A stretch of DNA of 17,144 bases from Syntrophaceae bacterium UBA5744 (GTDB lineage Bacteria > Desulfobacterota > Syntrophia > Syntrophales > UBA2192): positions 1-17,144 of the forward strand of contig DIFQ01000057.1 in the NCBI GenBank assembly GCA_002419215.1, written 5' to 3'. Each line of letters opens with the position of its first letter. The stretch's first letter is position 1. The position numbers were made by a program, and so were the translations under genes. Positions 6,962 through 13,477 of this stretch are shown here, piece by piece. The notes under the pieces are model-generated. The model saw only the letters and a list, made by a program, of their open reading frames with translations. It was not told the DNA's origin and made no database searches.

Positions 6962-7387
6962 ATGTTGAAGAAAGCGGCGCTGGTAAGACAGATCTACGTG
7001 ACGGTGAATCATGAGATCGGCGTGCTGAACAGGGTGGCCGATTACCTGGCGGATCGGGGGATCAACATCGAAGCGGTCGCCGGCTATGAAATGACGGGGA
7101 CCGACAAGGCCCGCATCATGCTGGTCGTCGACGATACCCGCAGGGCCACGGACCTCTTGAAGCAGAAGGGATTTACAGCCCTCGAGGAGAGGGAGGAAAT
7201 CCTGATGGTGCTCGAAAACAAGCCCGGGGCGCTGAAATCCGTAACAAGCCTGCTGGCGGCCAAGGAAATCAATATCAAGCAGATATACGGGACGATGAGC
7301 ACGGAAAAAACTCCCGTCCGGCTGGTCATGGCCACCAGCGATAATCAGGCGGCGCTGGTGACCCTGAAAAAAGCGGTCATGAAATGA
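6962..7387 (+). CDS. Two-ACT-domain protein
   Basis: A 141-residue protein made of two ACT domains (about residues 9-70 and 78-141). The first carries 'IYVTVNHEIGVLNRVADYLADRGINI' in family style; the second has 'ENKPGALKSVTSLLAAKEINIKQIYG'. Both show the ligand-site pattern of a Gly-(V/A)-Leu turn followed by a helix and 'INI'. ACT domains bind amino acids or related small effectors. Stand-alone tandem ACT proteins are common in anaerobic deltaproteobacteria and are thought to be amino-acid-responsive regulators. There is no enzymatic domain. The start is set by AAGGAGGTGCTGAA before ATG; the upstream frame to 6929 is not needed. It is a single-gene unit between a promoter at 6718 and a strong terminator at 7402. 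Its partner and ligand are unknown. Confidence 0.85.
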   Translation: MLKKAALVRQIYVTVNHEIGVLNRVADYLADRGINIEAVAGYEMTGTDKARIMLVVDDTRRATDLLKQKGFTALEEREEILMVLENKPGALKSVTSLLAAKEINIKQIYGTMSTEKTPVRLVMATSDNQAALVTLKKAVMK

Positions 7388-7401
7388 CAGGGGCTTTTCA
7401 G

Positions 7402-7438
7402 AAAAAAGGCCGTCCCTCGAAAGGGGACGGCCTTTTTT
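7402..7438 (+). terminator. Strong bidirectional terminator between convergent genes
   Basis: Perfect 15-base arms, AAAAAAGGCCGTCCC (7402-7416) and GGGACGGCCTTTTTT (7424-7438), with a 7-base loop. It lies 14 bases after the ACT gene and 18 bases before the end of the opposing gene, and serves both. It shares its stem with 2128-2161 and 12466-12494. Confidence 0.93.
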
Positions 7439-7456
7439 GATTTCGCCGCAGGGCGC

Positions 7457-7852
7457 TTATTTCACGATGATTCTTTTATTCTGGACATAAAGGATGAGCA
7501 GGACGAGAAGGATGATGATCAGGACCGCCACGACGACTCCCCCGCCGTCCCCGCCGGCCAGAACCCGGTCCGATGCCTGGGCCAGCAGGTGGATCTGCTC
7601 GTCGGAGAGGCCCTGGAGGCGCTCCCGTGTTTCTTCGGCGGTGAGCCCGTGGGCCTCGAGCTGCGACTTCACGATCTGTGTCTCGAGGGCCCGCTGGATC
7701 CGGCTCAGATCCTCTCCCTTGATTTTTCCCCCGTCGGGATTTGATGCCAGGGCGCCCACCATGCCCGCCGTGGCGGGGGAGGTCAGGAAGGTGATCAGGT
7801 GGAAGATGACCACCAGTGCAAGCAGCGGGTTTCTCAGCCTTGAAATCATCAT
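7457..7852 (-). CDS. PA2779-family small membrane protein
   Basis: A 131-residue protein. The N-terminus (MMISRLRNPLLALVVIFHLI, then TSPATAG) is a signal peptide or anchor. The middle is a charged helical segment with 'RIQRALETQIVKSQLEAHGLTAEETRERLQGLSDEQIHLLAQ', the recognisable core of the PA2779 family, where 'L...G.....E...R...L.D.....LA' recurs. Residues 99-104 are a glycine hinge (GDGGG), and about 105-123 form a C-terminal membrane segment (VVVAVLIIILLVLLILYV) with a basic tail. In many bacteria a gene of this family sits beside PA2778, a C39-peptidase-like/TPR protein, but none is seen here. The start overlaps the preceding stop as ATGA, so translation is coupled to the InlB-type gene. 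The function is unknown, probably in the envelope. Confidence 0.8.
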   Translation of the reverse strand: MMISRLRNPLLALVVIFHLITFLTSPATAGMVGALASNPDGGKIKGEDLSRIQRALETQIVKSQLEAHGLTAEETRERLQGLSDEQIHLLAQASDRVLAGGDGGGVVVAVLIIILLVLLILYVQNKRIIVK

Positions 7853-8163
7853 TTGCCCCCCCTGTGTGCCTGCTGCGGCTCAACAGGTTTCACTTTCCTG
7901 AATGTTACGCTGATCGTGTGATTCTCCGTCAGATTCGAGAACATGTAGATGCTCACGGGTCCCACGGATACGCCATCCACCACGACATCCTCTATGGCAT
8001 AGCCCCAACGGGGCGTGATGGCGAACATCTTGCTCAGGCCATACCCGATGGACACTCCGGCCGAAGGCTTGATGGATCCGCCGTGTCCGGCCGAGACGTT
8101 AATGGTAATGACTGACCTCATACGTCCTTCGAAGACCGATAACTTTTTTCCAGCAATCGCCAT
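7849..8163 (-). CDS. Small protein with one InlB-type (bacterial) repeat domain
   Basis: About 104 residues. The body matches the divergent InlB B-repeat/bacterial repeat domain: 'ITINVSAGHGGSIKPSAGVSIGYG', 'MFAITPRWGYAIEDVVVDGVSVG' and 'MFSNLTENHTISVTF' follow the family consensus strand by strand. Such domains usually occur in tandem in large secreted proteins; a single free copy with no signal peptide is odd. Three starts are possible: GTG at 8172, ATG at 8163 (GGAG 8 bases upstream, my choice), or ATG at 8121, which overlaps the stop of a 24-codon leader frame as ATGA and begins exactly at the domain. The C-terminus (QQAHRGGK) runs into the PA2779-family start. It may be a fragment of a larger ancestor. 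Role unknown. Confidence 0.7.
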   Translation of the reverse strand: MAIAGKKLSVFEGRMRSVITINVSAGHGGSIKPSAGVSIGYGLSKMFAITPRWGYAIEDVVVDGVSVGPVSIYMFSNLTENHTISVTFRKVKPVEPQQAHRGGK

Positions 8164-8298
8164 AGTGCACACTCCGGGACAGGTTGCCGCATCAGGATCT
8201 CAGCGCCAGCGTCCCCTCCTTTAAAGAATGATTACCTTTATCTTCCTCTCCCTTTCACCGCCGTCCCGCCGCCGGGTGAGCAGAACAGCATGAGATGT

Positions 8299-8346
8299 CT
8301 CCCCTGGGGAAAAATGGGGGGGGAGGGAGAGAATTCCCCAGGGGAG
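8299..8346 (-). terminator. Long inverted repeat after the receiver gene
   Basis: CTCCCCTGGGGAA (8299-8311) and TTCCCCAGGGGAG (8334-8346) are perfect 13-base arms about 40 bases beyond the receiver stop codon, with a purine-rich 22-base loop. Each arm is itself almost palindromic. There is no U run after the second arm, so termination is probable but not certain. Confidence 0.45.
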
Positions 8347-8385
8347 GTATCCATCCGTGCAGGGTCGTTCCGGGGCATTCGGCTG

Positions 8386-8751
8386 CTAACCGGCTGCAGC
8401 CCTTTTTACCTCGAAGTGGTTTTCGATGGCCAGCTGCAGCTCGCTGAACTGCACCGGCTTCTGGTACCGGGTATGGGCACCGGCCTTGTCGAATTCGAGC
8501 ATTCTGGATGATCCGGTGAGTCCGATCACAAAGAGGTGGGGAAACCGGTCTTTTACGACCCGGCACAGTTCAAATCCCGTCATTTCCGGCATGTCAGCGT
8601 CGGTGATGAGGATGTCATAAGGTGATTTTTCGAGCTGATTCAAGGCCTTGACGCCGTCTTCAACCGCGATGGCGACGTGGCCCATCCGCGCCATGAATAT
8701 CTTCAGGATCTCACGCAGGCCCGCATCGTCGTCGGCAATCAGAACTCTCAC
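8386..8751 (-). CDS. Single-domain response regulator (receiver)
   Basis: A 121-residue CheY-like receiver. The acidic pocket is DDD at 7-9, the phospho-acceptor is Asp51 (in ITDADMPEMTG), the switch threonine is Thr79 (IGLTG), and the conserved lysine is Lys98 (QKPV). No output domain follows; the protein ends HFEVKRAAAG. It would act by phospho-dependent protein contact or as a phosphate relay. The GTG start at 8751 is chosen because GAGGAGG stands just upstream and the receiver fold begins there (MRVLIADDD); an ATG at 8787 would add 12 basic residues that the family lacks. It is on the same strand as the glrR-type gene but separated from it by two hairpins and about 230 bases, so it is probably its own transcription unit. 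Its kinase is not identifiable from the window. Confidence 0.88.
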   Translation of the reverse strand: MRVLIADDDAGLREILKIFMARMGHVAIAVEDGVKALNQLEKSPYDILITDADMPEMTGFELCRVVKDRFPHLFVIGLTGSSRMLEFDKAGAHTRYQKPVQFSELQLAIENHFEVKRAAAG

Positions 8752-8832
8752 TTTTTTCCTCCTCGCATCTGCCTTCTCACATCGCACCTGATACAGAGCA
8801 AAGGCCGTACCACGACGCGTGAATTTATCATA

Positions 8833-8847
8833 ATATCATGATATCAT
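8833..8847. promoter_or_regulatory. Nested palindromes in the AT-rich receiver upstream region
   Basis: ATATCATGATAT (8833-8844) overlaps ATGATATCAT (8838-8847) about 80 bases upstream of the receiver start, in the most AT-rich stretch nearby. It could be an operator. No regulator is identified, and -10-like hexamers (TATGAT) overlap it on the minus strand. Confidence 0.35.
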
Positions 8848-8907
8848 TGAGTATTTATTGTTTTTTGCGCCTGTGTTGAAACGCGATTTTCAGGGCGTGA
8901 TGAAGGG

Positions 8908-8925
8908 TTTTCCCTACAGGGAAAA
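8908..8925. other. Small hairpin TTTTCCC-TACA-GGGAAAA
   Basis: A perfect 7-bp stem with a 4-base loop in the spacer between the sigma-54 activator gene and the receiver gene. It could be a back-up terminator for the activator transcript. Confidence 0.35.
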
Positions 8926-8964
8926 AGGCAGGATCTGGCAAACGCGTCTAGAATCAACAAAAGA

Positions 8965-8992
8965 AGGGATGAAGGGTTTACCCTTCATCCCT
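8965..8992 (-). terminator. Terminator overlapping the glrR stop codon
   Basis: Perfect 13-base arms (8965-8977 and 8980-8992) form AGGGATGAAGGGT/ACCCTTCATCCCT with only two bases between them. On the minus strand a T-rich tail (TCTTTTGTT) follows. The TGA stop codon of the sigma-54 activator (8985-8987) lies inside the stem. Confidence 0.75.
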
Positions 8993-10343
8993 GTCTGAAA
9001 TCAAGCGGGTTGATGCGGTATTTTTCCAGGAGCTCGTAGAGGTCTGCCCGGTATTTGCCGGCGAGCTTGGAAGCCTGGCTGACATTGCCACGGCTGATCT
9101 TCATGAGCTGGATGAGATAGTTTTTCTCGAAATCCCGCTTCGATGCCTTCAGGGTCTTGAACGCCGTCTCGCCCATTTCCTGGCCCGGCAAGAGGATCAT
9201 CTCTTCCGATATGACCTCCTCGGGCGACATGACCACGGCGCACTCGATCATGTTCTCGAGTTCCCGCACGTTGCCCGGCCAGGAATAGATCATGAGCTTC
9301 TGCAGCGCCGCGGGGGAAAGGGCCTTGATGGGCCTCTTGAGCTTCCCCGCCACCTTGTCCAGGAAGTGTTCCACCAGCAGCGGAATGTCCTCCTTTCTCT
9401 CCCGCAGGGGGGGCACCCGGATCGGGATGACGTGGACGCGGTAAAAGAGATCCCCGCGGAAAGTCCCCTTCTCGACCTCCTTTTCGATATCCTTGTTCGA
9501 GGCCGAGACGATCCGGACGTCGACCTTGACGGTCCGGTGCGACCCCAGGGGATAAAACTCCTTTTCCTCGAGCGCCTTGAGGAGCTTGCCCTGCATGGGC
9601 GGCGGGATCTCGGAGATCTCATCGAGGAAGATGATGCCGCCGTCGGCCTGGACGAAGAGCCCTTTCTTGTTCGCGATGGCGCCCGTGAAGGCCCCCTTCT
9701 CGAAGCCGAAGAGCTCGCTCTCCAGCAGGGTGGCGGGAATGGCCGCGCAGTTGATGGGGACGAAGGGCTTGTCCTTTCGCTCGCTCAACTGGTGGAGGGC
9801 CTTGGCCACGAGCCCCTTGCCCGTTCCGCTCTCGCCGCTGATGAAGACGTTGGAGTCCGTTTCGGCGGCCAGGGCCACCGCCTCGAAGACCCTCTTCATG
9901 GCCTCGCTCTGCCCGATGATGCTCTGCCCCTCGAAGTCGGCCCGCAGCAGGCTCCGCAGGCGCTTGACCTCCCGGGACAGCTTCGCCTTCTCGATGCCGT
10001 TGCGGATCTGGATGAGAAGCTCACGGTTATCGAAGGGCTTGGTCAGGTAGCTGTAGGCGCCTTCCTTCATGGCCTCCACGGCGCTTTCGATCGTCCCGTA
10101 GGCCGTCAGGATGATCACCGGGAGATCGGGGTCGACCTCGCGCAGGCTCTTCATGAGCTCGATGCCGGTTCCCCCGTCCAGCTTCAAATCCAGCAGGGCG
10201 ATGTCGAAGCCGCCTTCGGTGATCCGCTCCTTTGCTTCCCGGATCTCCGAGGCCGCCACGACGGCGTACTGCTCCGATTCGAGGCGCATCTGCAGTACCT
10301 TGAGGATGCTTACATCGTCGTCGACAACCAGGATCCTCTCCAT
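8985..10343 (-). CDS. glrR: Sigma-54-dependent response regulator, GlrR/QseF type
   Basis: A 452-residue NtrC-family activator. Receiver domain: acidic residues DDD 8-10, phospho-acceptor Asp52, Thr80, Lys102. AAA+ domain: Walker A GESGTGKG at 170-177, the sigma-54-contact loop GAFTGA at 217-222, Walker B GGIIFLDE at 235-242 and a WPGNVREL motif near 355. The C-terminal region from about 400 ('FEKNYLIQLMKISRGNVSQASKLAGKYRADLYELL') is close to the GlrR/QseF DNA-binding end rather than the Fis-like end of NtrC itself. It hydrolyses ATP to open sigma-54 RNA polymerase at target promoters. It is third in the order kinase-lipoprotein-activator; its GAGG ribosome site overlaps the stop codon of the lipoprotein gene, 10 bases away. 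The name is by domain pattern and gene order. Targets in this organism are unknown. Confidence 0.85.
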   Translation of the reverse strand: MERILVVDDDVSILKVLQMRLESEQYAVVAASEIREAKERITEGGFDIALLDLKLDGGTGIELMKSLREVDPDLPVIILTAYGTIESAVEAMKEGAYSYLTKPFDNRELLIQIRNGIEKAKLSREVKRLRSLLRADFEGQSIIGQSEAMKRVFEAVALAAETDSNVFISGESGTGKGLVAKALHQLSERKDKPFVPINCAAIPATLLESELFGFEKGAFTGAIANKKGLFVQADGGIIFLDEISEIPPPMQGKLLKALEEKEFYPLGSHRTVKVDVRIVSASNKDIEKEVEKGTFRGDLFYRVHVIPIRVPPLRERKEDIPLLVEHFLDKVAGKLKRPIKALSPAALQKLMIYSWPGNVRELENMIECAVVMSPEEVISEEMILLPGQEMGETAFKTLKASKRDFEKNYLIQLMKISRGNVSQASKLAGKYRADLYELLEKYRINPLDFRQG

Positions 10344-10353
10344 CCGCGCAACC

Positions 10354-10893
10354 TCAATTGCCGGCCGGGGCCTTTCTTCGCTTCTCCTCCAGGCTCCGGT
10401 CGATTTCCTTCATCTGTTCGATCTGCTTCTGCAGACCCTCGATCTGCTTCTGCTGGCCTTCGACCTGCTTTTCGAGCGTCTCGGCCTGCTTTTTCTGGGA
10501 CGCAGCCTGGCTGTTCCGATTCGCCGCTTCGCCGACAATGGACTGAAAGGCCTCGGCCGCATCCCGGTATTTGCTCCCGGGATAGTCGCTGACCACACGC
10601 CGGAAGGCCTCGAGGGACTTCTGATAATCCCGCTGCGGGTTTCGGGGGTGGGCGTAGAGGCAGCCCATTCCGAAGAGGGCCTCGTCGGCTGCCTGCGGGT
10701 ACAGCTCGACGATCTGCCGGTATTGCTTCATCGCGGCGTCGAAGTTGCCTCCGGCCCGGTAATGATCGGCCTGCCAGTAATCCGGCCTGGCCAGGGCCCC
10801 CTGAAGGGCGGTGCAACCGCAGATGCCGGCCAGGATCACGCAGGCAATGAAAAGGTGAAGGTGCTTCCCCTGCCGAATTCGCTTTCGGCCCAT
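10354..10893 (-). CDS. qseG: QseG-like lipoprotein with helical repeats and coiled coil
   Basis: A 179-residue lipoprotein. The signal ends in a lipobox (ICGC), with Cys27 as the acylated residue. Residues about 38-120 form tetratricopeptide-like helices (YWQADHYRAGGNFDAAMKQY, then YQKSLEAFRRVVSDYPGSKY). Residues 130-172 are a Gln/Lys/Glu-rich coiled coil (QKKQAETLEKQVEGQQKQIE). In enterobacteria QseG (YfhG) is an outer-membrane lipoprotein encoded between glrK and glrR that stimulates the kinase. Here position and lipoprotein nature match, while sequence similarity is not something I can measure. The start is set by GGAGG 6 bases before ATG; the first 58 bases overlap the end of the kinase gene, so the two are translationally linked. 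Gene name moderately sure; lipoprotein call firm. Confidence 0.75.
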   Translation of the reverse strand: MGRKRIRQGKHLHLFIACVILAGICGCTALQGALARPDYWQADHYRAGGNFDAAMKQYRQIVELYPQAADEALFGMGCLYAHPRNPQRDYQKSLEAFRRVVSDYPGSKYRDAAEAFQSIVGEAANRNSQAASQKKQAETLEKQVEGQQKQIEGLQKQIEQMKEIDRSLEEKRRKAPAGN

Positions 10894-12296
10894 ACATGAC
10901 CTCCGTGGGCGTTGATGATGTGCTTGACGATGGCGAGCCCGAGACCCGTTCCACGAACGGCCCCCTTGCCGTCGTCGACGCGCCTGAACTTCTCGAAGAC
11001 TTCCTTCAGCCCCGATTCGGGTATCCCGCGGCCCGTGTCGGAAACCGCCACCTCGACGCGGCCTGCATCGGCGCGATGCCGTGCGGCGATGGTGATGAGC
11101 CCGCCGTCGGGTGTGAATTTCAGGGCATTGCTCAGCAGGTTCTCGAGAACCACCTCGATCTTTTCGGTATCCATCCGCAGCCGGGGCAGCTCCGGCGGTA
11201 TCCGGACCTGCAGGGTGATGTTCTTGCGCTGGGCGAGCGGAGAGAAGCGCTGAAGGTTTTTCTCCACGATCGGCGGCAGCTCCGCATCCTGGAGCACCAG
11301 GGGCATCATTCCCGACTCCATCATGGAGAAGTCGAGGAGCCGGTTGACGGAACGGATCAGCCGCTCGCACTCCTCGCGGATGAGGTCCTGCAGCTCCCTT
11401 TCCCTTTCCGGCAGAGCCGCGAAGAGGCCCTCCTGGAGCATGCTCGAGGCCTCCTTGATGGCGGTCAGCGGCGTGCGCAGCTCGTGGGAGAGATGGCCGA
11501 TGTAGTCGATCTTCATCTGGTCGATCTCCCGGAGCCTTTCGCACATGGCGTTGAAGGCGTCGGCCAGCTCCCGGATCTCCGGGGGCGACGGGATGTTCAG
11601 CGGCTCGCCGAAATTGCCCCCGGCGACGGCTTTCGTCTTTTCCCGGAGACGGGAAATGGGGGCGCTGACGGAATGCGTGTTGAACGCAGAGATGACGATC
11701 ACCATCATGACGGCCACGATGAGCGACACCAGGATTGCGTTTGCCGTCTGCGCGGAAACCGCCTCGATCCGGACGAGCCTCTCGTCACGCTCAGCCGATG
11801 CGACCTTCGTGAGTTCCCGAAGGCGCTGTGCCGCCTCCGAGGTGCTCCGGTCGCGCTCCGCCCTCAAGCGTGCGATTTCCCGCTCCGTGACGCTTCGCGA
11901 GCCCGTCGTGCCCGCCGTGTCGTCGAAGAGCCTGCCGTACTCGCTCTGCAGCGCCCGGACGCGCGCCAGGAGTTCCTTCTTCCGGGGCGTGTCGGCAAGC
12001 GATGCCAGCTCCGTCATCCGCTTTTCGAACTCCTCCCCGAGCGTCTTGAACTGCCTGTGATAGTTCTTGTCCCTGGAAACGAAGAACTTTTCGTCGGCAG
12101 CCGTGGCGCTGTAGAGAATCTCCAGGCTCTCCTCCGAGAGACGGATTTCCCGGGCGTCCTCGTTCGTGACGGTCTGGATGAGCCGGTTGATCTCGCTCAG
12201 GTTCCAGATGGTGTAGATGCCGGAGAACAGAACGACGACGATAATCAGAAGATAGCTGATGATCAGCCGGAACAGGATGGAAAGATTCGACGCCAC
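10836..12296 (-). CDS. glrK: Sensor histidine kinase, GlrK/QseE type
   Basis: A 486-residue membrane kinase. TM1 is about residues 8-30 and TM2 about 187-206, enclosing a long helical periplasmic sensor region with no Cys. A HAMP segment (about 207-255) leads to the H-box SHELRTPLTAIKEAS with His271. The ATPase has the N-box NLLSNALKF (Asn390), the G1 box DTGRGIP (from Asp420), an F-box-like segment (VFEKFRR) and the G2 box GTGLGLAIVKHI. It would autophosphorylate and pass the phosphate to the sigma-54 activator two genes on. The GTG start at 12296 has AAGGA upstream. The helical sensor and the gene order (kinase, lipoprotein, activator) support GlrK/QseE rather than an NtrB relative. It lies downstream of a 167-base spacer containing a hairpin leader. 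Confidence 0.85.
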   Translation of the reverse strand: MASNLSILFRLIISYLLIIVVVLFSGIYTIWNLSEINRLIQTVTNEDAREIRLSEESLEILYSATAADEKFFVSRDKNYHRQFKTLGEEFEKRMTELASLADTPRKKELLARVRALQSEYGRLFDDTAGTTGSRSVTEREIARLRAERDRSTSEAAQRLRELTKVASAERDERLVRIEAVSAQTANAILVSLIVAVMMVIVISAFNTHSVSAPISRLREKTKAVAGGNFGEPLNIPSPPEIRELADAFNAMCERLREIDQMKIDYIGHLSHELRTPLTAIKEASSMLQEGLFAALPERERELQDLIREECERLIRSVNRLLDFSMMESGMMPLVLQDAELPPIVEKNLQRFSPLAQRKNITLQVRIPPELPRLRMDTEKIEVVLENLLSNALKFTPDGGLITIAARHRADAGRVEVAVSDTGRGIPESGLKEVFEKFRRVDDGKGAVRGTGLGLAIVKHIINAHGGHVWAESEFGRGSTFTFSLPA

Positions 12297-12331
12297 CGCA
12301 TTCCTTCCGAGCGTGATGCGAGCGGCGTTTC

Positions 12332-12349
12332 GCAGGGGTCAACCCCTGC
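12332..12349 (-). promoter_or_regulatory. Hairpin in the kinase leader
   Basis: GCAGGGG (12332-12338) and CCCCTGC (12343-12349) form a perfect 7-bp stem with a 4-base loop about 36 bases upstream of the kinase start. It could shape translation of the leader. No promoter in this spacer is convincing to me. Confidence 0.4.
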
Positions 12350-12465
12350 AGCCCGCTCTTTTGTGCTAGTTATCAGAAAACGTCTCATTTTCCAACCTTA
12401 TCTTCCCTTGCCGTCCGCGCGTCGGTGTGAGCCGTATCCCGGGACGGCCGCAGCCGTAACGCAAA

Positions 12466-12494
12466 ATGGCCGTCCTCTTGAGAGGGACGGCCAT
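12466..12494 (-). terminator. Terminator with GGCCGTCC/GGACGGCC stem
   Basis: ATGGCCGTCC (12466-12475) and GGACGGCCAT (12485-12494) form a perfect 10-bp stem with a 9-base loop. On the minus strand it runs into ATTTTG, so it suits the gene ending at 12574. It is the third copy of this stem in the window. Confidence 0.7.
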
Positions 12495-12573
12495 GTCGGT
12501 TGCACGCCGGCGAATCGGACCCGGGGATCGGGCTGCACAAGCTTGTCATGTCAGGCCTGCCGGAGAGGTCCCG

Positions 12574-12870
12574 TCACACGATCTTCTTTTCCAGGGACCA
12601 CCCGCATTTGTCGGCCTTGATGCCCCTGCAGGCCTCCAGGTATTCGAATTCGAAGATAATGCTGCCCCTGTGAGGGTCCTCCTGCTTGACCCGGAAGCTC
12701 CGTATCGACCCGCCGTAAAAGGACGGCTCGGACTTTTTCCGGTGAAAGTAGATGTGTCCCCCGACGAGTTTCTTCGCTTCGTCTTCCGTGAGCACCCACC
12801 AGCCGCTTTCCCATACCTTGTCCCGCAGCTTGGTGAAATTGTCAGCATTTTCGATCAAGTGGATCTGCAT
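12574..12870 (-). CDS. Hypothetical protein, 98 residues
   Basis: A compact soluble protein beginning MQIHLIENADNFTKLRDKVW. The centre is strand-rich with conserved-looking phrases (GWWVLTEDEAKKLVGG, IYFHRKKSEPSFYGG, IIFEFEY) and it ends CRGIKADKCGWSLEKKIV, with two cysteines (in EACRG and DKCGW). A small beta-barrel of PUA/EVE type is possible from the 'GGxIYFHxxK..PSFYGGxIxxxR' pattern, but I do not recognise the family and this is weak inference. The start is fixed by AAGGAG 8 bases before ATG; a longer frame to 12999 is unsupported. It is a single-gene unit ending at the hairpin 12466-12494 and is separate from the kinase operon. Confidence 0.65.
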   Translation of the reverse strand: MQIHLIENADNFTKLRDKVWESGWWVLTEDEAKKLVGGHIYFHRKKSEPSFYGGSIRSFRVKQEDPHRGSIIFEFEYLEACRGIKADKCGWSLEKKIV

Positions 12871-13073
12871 GTGGCCGGCTCCTTGTCTGTACCCGGAAAC
12901 AAACAACCTTGCCGCACAGCAATGGACGGGGCTTCGGGATTCACGGCGGTTTCCTGTGCGGAACCAGAGGTCATCTGCTTCTATTCTGCTGTGTATCACG
13001 CTGCTTTCACACTATCCACATTGGCAGCAATGTCAAGGCATTTCTCCGCAGCCGCCCTTCCCCACGCAGCAAA

Positions 13074-13103
13074 AAAGGCAGAGCCGTTTCCGGCCCTGCC
13101 TTT
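13074..13103 (-). terminator. Terminator of the cold-shock gene
   Basis: On the minus strand GGCAGGGCCG, GAAA loop, CGGCTCTGCC (one G-U pair), flanked by A's and followed by six T. It lies 28 bases after the csp stop codon. Confidence 0.88.
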
Positions 13104-13130
13104 CATTGCGCATTTTCGGCGCCGTCTAGT

Positions 13131-13331
13131 TTATAAAGGCTTCACGTTTTCGGCTGCCGGGCCTTTCGGGCCCTGCTTGATGTCGAAGCTGACACGCTGG
13201 CCTTCGGCAAGCGTCTTGAAGCCCTGGGCCTGGATGGCGCTGTGATGTACGAATACGTCGCCGCCCTCATCCTTTTCGATGAACCCGAAGCCTTTCTGAT
13301 CGCTGAACCATTTGACTTTACCTTCTGCCAT
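13131..13331 (-). CDS. csp: Cold-shock protein of the CspA family
   Basis: A 66-residue OB-fold RNA chaperone, the usual length of the family. RNP1 (KGFGFI, residues 13-18) and RNP2 (DVFVHH, 25-30) are intact, and the tail GPKGPAAENVKPL is typical. It binds single-stranded RNA and DNA and melts mRNA structure, in the cytoplasm. The start MAEGKVKWF is preferred because AGGAGG lies 9 bases upstream; an in-frame ATG three codons up overlaps that site. The transcript probably begins near 13471, giving an untranslated leader of about 140 bases, as is usual for cold-inducible csp genes. That leader contains a terminator-like hairpin (13391-13425). Which paralogue it is cannot be told from the window. 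Confidence 0.95.
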   Translation of the reverse strand: MAEGKVKWFSDQKGFGFIEKDEGGDVFVHHSAIQAQGFKTLAEGQRVSFDIKQGPKGPAAENVKPL

Positions 13332-13390
13332 CGCTTGCATCCTCCTTTCTTGATCATTCCATAAGTCGGATTTCCACCATGACAGAAAGC

Positions 13391-13425
13391 AAAAAAACCA
13401 CCCAGACTCCAAAGAGCGAGGGTGG
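13391..13425 (-). promoter_or_regulatory. Terminator-like hairpin inside the csp leader
   Basis: On the minus strand CCACCC and GGGTGG enclose an inner CTC-TTTG-GAG stem, and seven T follow. This is an intrinsic terminator in form, about 60 bases upstream of the csp start codon and about 45 bases beyond the predicted transcription start. An upstream GGTGG (on the minus strand, within GGTGGGCCACCC) could compete for the same CCACC, giving two exclusive folds. Confidence 0.7.
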
Positions 13426-13477
13426 CCCACCTTTGCACTTCTTAAATGTCTTGATCCGAACTTATTGATTTTGATTG

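Noticed and set aside
9366..10592. A 408-codon plus-strand frame opposite the sigma-54 activator
   Set aside because: It is antisense to a complete NtrC-family gene and has low-complexity composition.
10896..12620. A 574-codon plus-strand frame opposite the histidine kinase
   Set aside because: It is antisense to a kinase with all catalytic boxes in place. Its product is rich in Arg, Asp, Gly and Leu with no domain, as expected of a shadow frame in GC-rich DNA.
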